Below, piece after piece: positions 1 through 5,414 of a stretch of DNA of 10,053 bases. The DNA is from Planctomycetaceae bacterium (GTDB taxonomy: Bacteria > Planctomycetota > Planctomycetia > Pirellulales > Thermoguttaceae): the NCBI GenBank assembly GCA_031283515.1, contig JAITBS010000386.1, positions 1 through 10,053 of the forward strand. Reading direction: 5' to 3'. Numbering within the stretch: position 1 is the stretch's first letter; every line of letters starts with the position of its first letter. The notes below the pieces were generated by a model that searched no databases, had not been told where the DNA came from, and was given only the letters and a program-made list of their open reading frames with translations. Made by a program: the position numbers and the translations under genes.

Positions 1-1
1 A

Positions 2-514
2 GGGTGTAAAAATACGGCTTGTCAATTAGCCGGAATTTGCCGTAAACAGTGCCTTCGTAAAGAAGCCTGTGATCAACTGAATTGCCAGTTAGCCAAACTT
101 GGTCTCTGTAAATCGCAATGTGCCGGTGCCTGTGACTCGTGTTCAAAACGGAGTGAATGTGGTTCACAACAATCCTGTGAAACCGGTTTTGCACAAATAG
201 GACAAGTGGGACAGTTGCCTGAAAACCAACCGTGTGAAGTTTCTGATAACCGTCAGAAAACCAATCTTGATAGTATTCGTGACCTGAAACAAATTTCCGG
301 TATTCAAGGAGAAGGATCCTCAGATATTGAAACGGAAAATTTTCAAGAACATACCGAAACAATTAATAATCGTGAATATAAAGAAATCTATAAAGAATTT
401 CATAAACGAGCGGAATCAGTACTTGAGTTGGAACCAATTCCATCTGGACAACGTCAGGTGATCCGTCGTTATTTTGAATCAATTCGACCTAATGGAACAA
501 ATAATAGTCACTAA
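2..514 (+). CDS. Cysteine-rich protein, C-terminal part (5' end outside window)
   Basis: The frame is open from base 2 to the TAA at 512-514, giving 170 residues, and no convincing start lies inside. A GTG at 206 is in frame but the cysteine-rich part upstream reads on without a break, so the true start is probably left of the window. The first ~60 residues hold 12 cysteines at spacings of 3-8, several as CxxxC (CRKQC, CKSQC) and CDSC. A polar, Glu/Asn-rich linker follows (residues ~70-125). The end is a charged helical segment, YKEIYKEFHKRAESVLELE, then a short region with RRYFESIRP. From memory, similar Tyr/Phe...RRYF endings occur in large planctomycete membrane-associated proteins near MoxR/BatA-type genes; that is only a recollection and I assign no function. 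The cysteines could bind metal or form disulfides. No homologous family is recognised with confidence. Confidence 0.7.
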   Translation, partial: GCKNTACQLAGICRKQCLRKEACDQLNCQLAKLGLCKSQCAGACDSCSKRSECGSQQSCETGFAQIGQVGQLPENQPCEVSDNRQKTNLDSIRDLKQISGIQGEGSSDIETENFQEHTETINNREYKEIYKEFHKRAESVLELEPIPSGQRQVIRRYFESIRPNGTNNSH

Positions 515-524
515 AATATTAAGA

Positions 525-579
525 CTAATCTTTTGTGTAATTTTTATTTGCATTACTCGAATAATACAAAAAGGATTAG
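525..579 (+). terminator. Imperfect stem after the cysteine-rich gene
   Basis: CTAATCTTTTGTGTA at 525-539 pairs with the arm around 565-579 (TACAAAAAGGATTAG), with one or two bulged bases and a loop of about 25 bases. It starts 11 bases after the stop codon. There is no clear U-tract after it, so it may be a 3' processing or stability stem rather than a classical intrinsic terminator. Confidence 0.3.
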
Positions 580-879
580 ATCAATAAATCAATGCCACTG
601 CCGATTAATTTTTGCAACACTTCGGTTCTTTGGTTGGTTTCACAAAATAAGAATTTAGGCAAAATAAAATTTTATTTAAACTTTGTATTTTACGTATTAT
701 TTGTTTTCCTAAAACTCGCATTTTATACATTTACACACAAAAACAGATCGACACTGGCATTGAAGTATAGGTTACTTTTACTTGACAATTCGTTTAAATT
801 TTTTCCTAATTCCCGTCCGACTCCTTCGGCGATGTTTGCAATGTTTTGAAATAACCGTATTGTACATTTTGGGGCAATC
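580..879. other. AT-rich intergenic region, no supported gene
   Basis: This stretch separates the cysteine-rich gene (+) from the 3' end of the MFS gene (-). An 85-codon open frame on the + strand (592-849) has a hydrophobic, Phe/Leu/Asn/Lys-rich composition expected from translating AT-rich DNA, and no recognisable domain. On the - strand a short open frame without a start codon runs to a stop at 723 (see rejected items). No clear terminator for the MFS gene was found here. Confidence 0.5.
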
Positions 880-2169
880 CTAACTCTTGTTGTCGTAACG
901 TTCAGCTTCGATTTGTTCTAACGTTTTTCCGGCAGTGTTTGGACAAAAGATGGTTCCAATTAACATGCTTATCGTCGCAAAAGTAACAAGAATTATTGCG
1001 GCTATCGGCATTCCTTTGGCGTCGTCTCCAATAATAATCGGAACAAGATAACTCCAAATACTTAAAACAAAACGCGCCGAAAAAAAGGAAAAACCTTGCG
1101 CCGCTGCTCGATAACGCGCCGGAAACATCTCCGCTCCCCACATCTGATAAAACGCCTGTTGTCCCGAACCGTTGTTAATACCCATCAATACCGAACTAAT
1201 AATAAAAATGGTCATGCAAAGATATTCTTTCGGTAACATTAACAAACTCCACGCAATAATATACAAACTGGCAATCACAAAGTAAATAATGCGCCGGCTA
1301 TACTTATCAGCCAATGTCATAAAGATAAACAATGTTGCAAAACATGAGGTTACAAATAACAGAGCAGTCAATGCCTGTGACGCTGTTGTTGATACGCCGC
1401 CGGCTTTTTCATAGATGTACGGTAAGAAAAATCCGCCCGTTCCGGCAGCAAGATTCCAGATCATATACACGCCAATAAGTAACAGAATACCACGCAAATT
1501 CGCGCTATTAAGGAATAAATCCCAATAACTTGTTCTTGTCCAAACACCGGAAGCGATTAGTTCTTTTTCTTTCTGTTTATTAGCAACCCATTCTTCCGAT
1601 TCCGGCATTCGGAGCCGCAAAAGCCAAGTGATAAACGCAATAACAATAAGATGACCAAACACAAGCCGGTTACCGAACAATCCCAGATCAAACCAGTTCA
1701 CAATAGCAGAAAGCAGCAACACAACAGCAGGTCCCAATGCCCACATTAGTTGTGCAGTACCGCAATGTCTTGCTCGATTTTCGGCGGGAGCGTTTTCGGC
1801 AATCAGCGTCCACGACGCCGCAACATCCGCTCCAACCGATAACCCAACAATAATATATCCGATAAGCAACATCGGATAATTCACCCCGAAAACAATAAAA
1901 AGCATACCAATAATGTAGAACAATAAATCATACGTGTAAACGATTTTTCGTCCGTACAAATCACAGATTCGCCCGCCGATGAGAGCACCGATTGCAGCAG
2001 ACAAGGCGTTGGAACTGCAAGCACCGAGTAATCCGACTTGCCCGTTTCCCATACCAAGAAACTCTTTCCAAAGCATAAGACCGGCAGCACCGGCAACAAT
2101 AGAACCGGCATCAATATAACTGGTCATCGAAGCAACAATTGTTTTCGTCCAAGTCGATGGTTGGCTCAT
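880..2169 (-). CDS. MFS transporter, sugar-porter-like, 12 TM
   Basis: A 429-residue inner-membrane secondary transporter of the major facilitator superfamily. Twelve hydrophobic segments can be placed at about 13-35, 48-68, 77-97, 99-121, 138-160, 168-186, 226-250, 264-286, 292-312, 318-340, 362-383 and 388-409. The loop 2-3 signature GGRICDLYGRK is at 65-75, and its second-half counterpart DKYSRR at 288-293. PESEEW (189-194) matches the PESPRW-type motif after TM6 of sugar porters, and AEMFPARYRAAAQG (346-359) and the tail GKTLEQIE (414-421) also fit the sugar-porter/metabolite:H+ symporter group. Length is normal and the gene looks intact. The ATG at 2169 is the only plausible start; no Shine-Dalgarno is visible. 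It is separated from rsmG by 243 bases with a hairpin and its own promoter, so it is probably transcribed alone. Substrate cannot be told from sequence; a sugar, polyol or organic acid driven by H+ or Na+ is likely. Confidence 0.88.
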   Translation of the reverse strand: MSQPSTWTKTIVASMTSYIDAGSIVAGAAGLMLWKEFLGMGNGQVGLLGACSSNALSAAIGALIGGRICDLYGRKIVYTYDLLFYIIGMLFIVFGVNYPMLLIGYIIVGLSVGADVAASWTLIAENAPAENRARHCGTAQLMWALGPAVVLLLSAIVNWFDLGLFGNRLVFGHLIVIAFITWLLRLRMPESEEWVANKQKEKELIASGVWTRTSYWDLFLNSANLRGILLLIGVYMIWNLAAGTGGFFLPYIYEKAGGVSTTASQALTALLFVTSCFATLFIFMTLADKYSRRIIYFVIASLYIIAWSLLMLPKEYLCMTIFIISSVLMGINNGSGQQAFYQMWGAEMFPARYRAAAQGFSFFSARFVLSIWSYLVPIIIGDDAKGMPIAAIILVTFATISMLIGTIFCPNTAGKTLEQIEAERYDNKS

Positions 2170-2246
2170 AAAATCTGATACATTGTTTCCAATGCAATTA
2201 ATAATGTTAACGGATTTGAAAATAGAACAAACAAAAACGAAAAAAT

Positions 2247-2255
2247 ATTATATCA
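2247..2255 (-). promoter_or_regulatory. Extended -10 promoter candidate for the MFS gene
   Basis: On the - strand TGATATAAT gives a perfect -10 hexamer with the TGn extension. No good -35 lies 16-18 bases upstream, as is usual for extended -10 promoters. The predicted start near 2240 leaves a leader of about 70 bases before the ATG at 2169. Confidence 0.45.
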
Positions 2256-2385
2256 AATCACAAACAGAATAATAGGTCTTATTGTAGAGGTGAGAGAGAG
2301 CAATACTGAACCTTATTATGAAAGTCAATATTTATAGATTGAATAATTGCCGATTTTTAAATCACCGCAAGATTGTTGTATTGAA

Positions 2386-2406
2386 ATTCCGTGAGTGATA
2401 CGGAAT
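2386..2406 (-). terminator. Hairpin after rsmG
   Basis: Perfect 7-bp stem ATTCCGT/ACGGAAT with a 7-base loop, beginning 6 bases past the rsmG stop codon. Read on the - strand it is followed by TTTCAAT, a weak U-tract; read on the + strand it is followed by ATTTTTT. It likely ends the rsmG operon and would also stop any + strand read-through. Confidence 0.5.
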
Positions 2407-2412
2407 ATTTTT

Positions 2413-3249
2413 TCAAGAGCGTTTTGTATTTTTTGAGGGCGTTTGGTGTTGAAATTTACGTTGGGGTTGCCGTTCCGGTTCCGGTGTTTCGATTTTATGA
2501 ATGTTAATTATTTTATCAAGTTGTTCAAAATCGTCTTTCCGGCAAATTTGTAAGATAAAGCTATTGATTATCTCTTTTGAATCGGTATTCTCGGAAGTTG
2601 GAATCGGATAGGTTTTGAGACAACGCAGAGCCAGTTTATTCATTAAATTGTAATGTCTTGCTTCTCCTCGTTCTTCCGTCCATTTGGTACCTTTAACTAA
2701 AAGTAAACGATCAAACATATTCCAATACGGTTTGATCATTCGGAGTAATTGGACAAGCCGTGAAACTGCCCGAATAGTGAGTGTTGTGAATCGAGTTCCT
2801 TTGCTTCGTGTTGCGAGAATTGTTTCGGCTTTGGCGTGGTGAACCGGAATATTGAGCCGAAGTTCATGAACCATTTCACTAAGTGCCAACGCTTTTTTAC
2901 CGGTTGCGTCACAGAGTTCGATTTGCAAATCGGGACGCAGTATTGCCAAAACGATTCCCGGTACACCGCCGCCGCTGCCAACATCCAGAACCCGTTCCTC
3001 TTGTTGCAAAAAACCTTCCAACGCCATCGAATCAACAAGATCACGCGAAATAAATTTGTCGTAATCCGTATGCCGTGTCAGATTAAACCGTGTATTCCAA
3101 GTCCAAAGCAGATTGCAATATTCGTCAAGTTTTGCGATCTTAGCCTTAGAAATTGCAATATCGAAACGTTTCAAGGTTTCGGCAAGCGTTTGTGTTGGTG
3201 ATTGTGTTGTAACGAGTTTGGAGTCATTCTCATTTTCATTTTCATTCAT
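2413..3249 (-). CDS. rsmG: 16S rRNA (guanine527-N7)-methyltransferase RsmG
   Basis: RsmG (GidB) uses S-adenosylmethionine to methylate N7 of G527 in the 530 loop of 16S rRNA. The 278-residue product shows the family signatures: WNTRFNLT (51-58) in the N-terminal helical part, the SAM-binding glycine loop DVGSGGGVPG (89-98), an acidic strand end ELCDA (111-115), and IRAVS (159-163), matching the conserved (A)RAV motif of RsmG. It is longer than the E. coli enzyme (207 aa). The extra sequence is a polar start with an Asn-Glu repeat (residues 2-8, encoded by AATGAA-type hexamers) and a basic tail rich in Gln, Lys and Arg (about 255-278), both probably disordered. It starts one base after the stop of the upstream small gene, which suggests translational coupling. 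Loss of RsmG in other bacteria gives low-level streptomycin resistance. The core assignment is firm; the role of the two tails is unknown. Confidence 0.93.
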   Translation of the reverse strand: MNENENENDSKLVTTQSPTQTLAETLKRFDIAISKAKIAKLDEYCNLLWTWNTRFNLTRHTDYDKFISRDLVDSMALEGFLQQEERVLDVGSGGGVPGIVLAILRPDLQIELCDATGKKALALSEMVHELRLNIPVHHAKAETILATRSKGTRFTTLTIRAVSRLVQLLRMIKPYWNMFDRLLLVKGTKWTEERGEARHYNLMNKLALRCLKTYPIPTSENTDSKEIINSFILQICRKDDFEQLDKIINIHKIETPEPERQPQRKFQHQTPSKNTKRS

Positions 3250-3250
3250 A

Positions 3251-3574
3251 TTACCAACCTATTACCATATTGGATTCGATGATTTTTTTTGCTTGGTCAA
3301 GATCGGTGCCGGTTTGCTGCATATAAAGCCGGATTGCATGAACTTTGTCGCCGGCTGCTTTTGATAAACAATCCCGTGCGGTATCACATGGGTCGGTTTT
3401 GCCGTTAATTCCGAGAGCCGATTTTGAAATCACCCAAGCGTCACGAGGTCGCTGAGTGATCCGAATGGCTTCTTCGGATGGGTAGTATTCATAAAGAATG
3501 CCTCGTGCTCCTTCTTCATCTTGAGACCAGGCAATAACAATGTGGGAATGGGTTTCTATTTCAAATAATGGCAT
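3251..3574 (-). CDS. Small conserved-looking protein with L7/L12 CTD-like tail, coupled to rsmG
   Basis: A 107-residue protein if the ATG at 3574 is used. The frame extends upstream to a GTG at 3646, but those 24 residues (hydrophobic, Phe-rich) look like translated leader, whereas MPLFEIETHSHIVIAW looks like a real N-terminus. Recollection only: proteins starting MPLFEIETHSHI with a PRDAWVISK segment (43-51) occur next to rsmG in planctomycetes. Residues 76-101 (KVHAIRLYMQQTG...LDQAKKIIES) resemble the ribosomal protein L7/L12 C-terminal helix pattern KVxxIKxxRxxTGLGLKEAKxxVE, here joined to an unrelated N-terminal half. Two cysteines (63 and 69) are in the DPCDTARDCL segment. The stop lies one base before the rsmG ATG, so the two are almost certainly co-transcribed and coupled. 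A role connected with ribosomes or translation is an inference from the neighbour and the L7/L12-like tail; no activity can be named. Confidence 0.78.
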   Translation of the reverse strand: MPLFEIETHSHIVIAWSQDEEGARGILYEYYPSEEAIRITQRPRDAWVISKSALGINGKTDPCDTARDCLSKAAGDKVHAIRLYMQQTGTDLDQAKKIIESNMVIGW

Positions 3575-3673
3575 GAGAATTTCTGAAAACGGTTTAAGTT
3601 GGTTTAACACAAAAGTTAAAAAGTGCTCAACAAAAGTGATCAACACTGGAAAACTTCTTCTAAAGATTTGGTA

Positions 3674-3683
3674 ATTTTACACG
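3674..3683 (-). promoter_or_regulatory. Promoter candidate for the small gene-rsmG operon
   Basis: The - strand reads CGTGTAAAAT, with TAAAAT as the -10 hexamer at 3679-3674. The same 10-mer forms the -10 region proposed for leuS. No strong -35 is seen (an AT-rich TTTTCAAA lies at about the right distance). The start would be near 3667, 93 bases before the ATG at 3574. Confidence 0.4.
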
Positions 3684-3752
3684 ATTTGTTTCTATTTGAA
3701 AAGTCGGTGCAGAAAAGTAGTTGAGAGTTGATAGTGGAGAGCGGATAGTTTT

Positions 3753-3792
3753 GCATGAGGAATTATTACTGTTCCGGTAGTAATCCACATGC
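3753..3792. repeat. Hairpin in the left half of element A
   Basis: GCATG (3753-3757) pairs with CATGC (3788-3792) and ATTACT (3765-3770) with AGTAAT (3779-3784), with a GTTCCGGT loop and a GGA/TCC step between the two stems. The order GCATG-GGA-ATTACT parallels GCAAG-CGGA-GTATTACC of the hairpin at 9103-9146, so it seems a diverged copy of the same core. Confidence 0.5.
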
Positions 3793-3797
3793 GGCAT

Positions 3798-3935
3798 AAC
3801 CTCATTTTTACCTAATTTTTCAAACAAAACTACCGCATTAACGCATAAAACAATGAGGTAATGAGGTTGACGTGTGTGATGTCTAATTGGCTGCTGAGGT
3901 TGTTTTGTTCGGAAAGATTAGGTGAAAATGAGGTT
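3798..3935. repeat. Inverted repeat with ~33-bp arms
   Basis: The left arm 3798-3830 starts AACCTCATTTTTACCTAAT; the right arm 3902-3935, read in reverse, starts AACCTCATTTTCACCTAAT. The arms differ by a few substitutions and one base of length, and both end in AACAAAAC. The ~70-base centre contains further ATGAGGT copies (3853-3868). It looks like a small non-autonomous element or a long cruciform. No flanking duplication is obvious. Confidence 0.6.
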
Positions 3936-3942
3936 GTTTTTA

Positions 3943-4042
3943 GGGAACTTCTAAAACCCCAAATTTTTACTCAAAAAATATTCGCAAGTCCTTATTTTTT
4001 TAAGGACAAGATTTTTAGGAAACGTGTTTTTTAGAAGTTCCC
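3943..4042. mobile_element. 100-bp MITE-like element
   Basis: Perfect 14-bp terminal inverted repeats GGGAACTTCTAAAA (3943-3956) and TTTTAGAAGTTCCC (4029-4042). They are flanked by the direct repeat TTTA (3939-3942 and 4043-4046), consistent with a 4-bp (or TA) target duplication. The centre has a perfect hairpin GTCCTTA-TTTTTT-TAAGGAC (about 3988-4007). No coding capacity, so any movement would need a transposase from elsewhere. In an AT-rich region the TTTA match alone is weak evidence; the perfect terminal repeats are the stronger point. Confidence 0.55.
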
Positions 4043-4136
4043 TTTAGCGAATTAACACCAAAACAGTATTACTCCGCTTGCGGCACTCTCCACTATCAAC
4101 TCTCCACTATCAACTACTTTTCTGCCTTTTCAGGAC

Positions 4137-4403
4137 AAAATCATTGTTTTATTAAAATAGGACATTATTTCTGAAAATTCCACTGAAATATTATAAATCT
4201 TCTTTTTTTGTTATTTTGGTTGTTTCGTATTTTGAAAAAAATTTTCGTGAGCAATTCCTTTTTCTGCGTAATCGCGGACTCTTATCTATAGATTTTACCA
4301 TTTGATTGTGTTCCAATCCGGTTTGAGAAGAGTTATAATAAATTATCGTTTTGTTTGGATATGATCATTTATCGGATTCATTATTTTATTAAATTGAAAC
4401 GAA
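4137..4403. other. AT-rich leader region of the GNAT gene
   Basis: Beyond the element-A border this stretch has no repeats or open frame that I can support. It carries the promoter candidate at 4334-4339. The first bases (ATCATTGTTTTATT, 4140-4153) resemble the flank after the CCTTTCAGG motif at 9179-9191 (GATTGTTTTGATT), suggesting the repeat family extends slightly past its border motif. Confidence 0.4.
4311..4339 (+). promoter_or_regulatory. Promoter candidate for the GNAT gene
   Basis: A perfect TATAAT lies at 4334-4339, with a weak -35 (TTCCAA, 4311-4316) 17 bases upstream. The predicted start near 4346 leaves a leader of about 58 bases. No Shine-Dalgarno is seen before the ATG (GAAACGAAATG). 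Confidence 0.4.
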
Positions 4404-5339
4404 ATGTCCTTGTTATCTTTTCGTACACGTTTAATGGTTTGGGCAGATTGGGATGAAGTTGCCCAATTGATTCATCAATCGCTCAATGTTTGGTATGAGA
4501 AAAACAGAGGCTTCAAACTCGTATCGGGAAGTTGGGAAACAATGCGGGTGTTTCCGCGTGTTTACGAATCACTCGATCCAAATTGTTGTGTTCTCGTCGA
4601 AGAAACCAATAGTAAACGTATTGCCGGTTCTTGTTTTTTTCACCCGCGGCCGCGTCATGTGTCCTTAGGAATCCTGAATACTCATCCTGATTTTTTCGGT
4701 CATGGTGTTGCGTCTTTGTTGTTACGTTACGTTATTGATCTTGCGGAACATCAGAATAAACCGCTTCGGCTTGTTTCCGGTGCAACCAATGTTGATTCGT
4801 TTTCACTTTATAATAAAGCCGGATTTGTTCCTGCGTGTTTTTATCAGGACATGATATTTTCTGTTCCAGTAAACGGTCTGACAACAGAATGTCCGCATAA
4901 AACACTAATTCGTAACGCCGCCGAATCCGATATTCCGGCAATAGTTCGTCTTGAGTTGGAACTTACCGGAATTGAACGTGAACAGGATTATCGTTATTTT
5001 TTGAAAAATGAAGACGGAATCTGGCATGTTTCGGTATTGTTTGGTGTTTCCGGTCAACTTGACGGATTTATTGTTTCGGTCAATGATCCGGGTAGTAATA
5101 TGTTAGGTCCCGGTGTTGTACGCACCGAAGAACAAGGAATCGCCTTGATTCGTTTTGAATTGGATAAACATCGCGGTTGTTCACCGGTTTGGCTTGTTCC
5201 CTCCCGATGCCGAACACTCGTAAACGCAATGTATGAACTCGGAGCAAAGAACTGTGACTTACATATTTCACAAGTTCGCGGCACAGAATTTTCACAAACA
5301 GGAATCGTCTTTCCAACTTTTATGCCGGAAACCGGTTAA
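4404..5339 (+). CDS. GNAT-family N-acetyltransferase, two-domain
   Basis: A 311-residue cytoplasmic protein predicted to transfer an acetyl group from acetyl-CoA to an amine. The N-terminal domain (about 1-155) is a clear GNAT fold: strand 4 VSLGILNTHPDF (86-97), the acetyl-CoA pyrophosphate-binding loop FFGHGVAS (97-104; an RxxGxG-type motif with Phe in the first place), and the C-terminal signature NVDSFSLYNKAGFVP (129-143), whose Tyr136 is at the usual general-acid position. The second half (about 165-305) begins IRNAAESDIPAIVRLE, again like the first strand and helix of a GNAT domain, but lacks a clear acetyl-CoA loop; it may be a degenerate second GNAT domain, as in YitI-like proteins. 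The gene stands alone between a repeat-rich region and the convergent leuS, so context does not suggest a substrate. Start at the ATG 4404 is supported by the family-like opening around DWDEVAQLI. Confidence 0.82.
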   Translation: MSLLSFRTRLMVWADWDEVAQLIHQSLNVWYEKNRGFKLVSGSWETMRVFPRVYESLDPNCCVLVEETNSKRIAGSCFFHPRPRHVSLGILNTHPDFFGHGVASLLLRYVIDLAEHQNKPLRLVSGATNVDSFSLYNKAGFVPACFYQDMIFSVPVNGLTTECPHKTLIRNAAESDIPAIVRLELELTGIEREQDYRYFLKNEDGIWHVSVLFGVSGQLDGFIVSVNDPGSNMLGPGVVRTEEQGIALIRFELDKHRGCSPVWLVPSRCRTLVNAMYELGAKNCDLHISQVRGTEFSQTGIVFPTFMPETG

Positions 5340-5368
5340 AATATTACGAAAAAACCATTCTCACAAAA

Positions 5369-5407
5369 TTACCGAAAATTGGTGATTCAAAAACCGGTAA
5401 CTTTTTT
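5369..5407. terminator. Possible bidirectional terminator between GNAT and leuS
   Basis: TTACCG (5369-5374) and CGGTAA (5395-5400) form a 6-bp stem with a 20-base loop in the 75-base gap between the convergent genes. On the + strand it is followed by CTTTTTT (5401-5407), on the - strand by TTTTG. The long loop makes it weak, but the placement and T-runs on both sides fit a shared terminator. Confidence 0.4.
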
Positions 5408-5414
5408 CCCATCA

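Larger units (their letters stand above)
3709..4136. repeat. Composite palindromic element A with nested insertions
   Basis: Outer inverted repeat: the left arm 3709-3741 starts GCAGAAAAGTAG and continues with TTGAGAG and TTGATAGTGGAGAG; the right arm (4086-4125, read in reverse) has the same GCAGAAAAGTAG followed by TTGATAGTGGAGAG twice. Inside the right arm GTATTACTCCGCTTGCGG (about 4067-4084) matches the hairpin core of the element at 9066-9178. Just outside the right arm GCCTTTTCAGGAC (4124-4136) matches the GYCCTTTCAGGRC border motif there. The interior holds a hairpin (3753-3792), a second inverted repeat (3798-3935) and a MITE-like unit (3943-4042), so it seems to be an old element that has been inserted into. 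No coding frame was found. Confidence 0.7.

Noticed and set aside
592..849. 85-codon open frame on the + strand in the left intergenic region
   Set aside because: Composition (Phe, Leu, Asn, Lys) is that of translated AT-rich DNA, with no domain, no ribosome binding site and no coding-like neighbours.
723..880. Short - strand open frame after the MFS gene whose translation (NIANIAEGVGRELGKN) looks helical and protein-like
   Set aside because: It has no ATG, GTG or TTG start and would need a frameshift at the end of the MFS gene, whose GKTLEQIE tail is already a normal family ending. Probably chance.
3575..3646. GTG start at 3646 for the small gene upstream of rsmG
   Set aside because: The added 24 residues are Phe/Leu-rich and unlike the rest. 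The ATG at 3574 gives an N-terminus resembling what I recall of the family.
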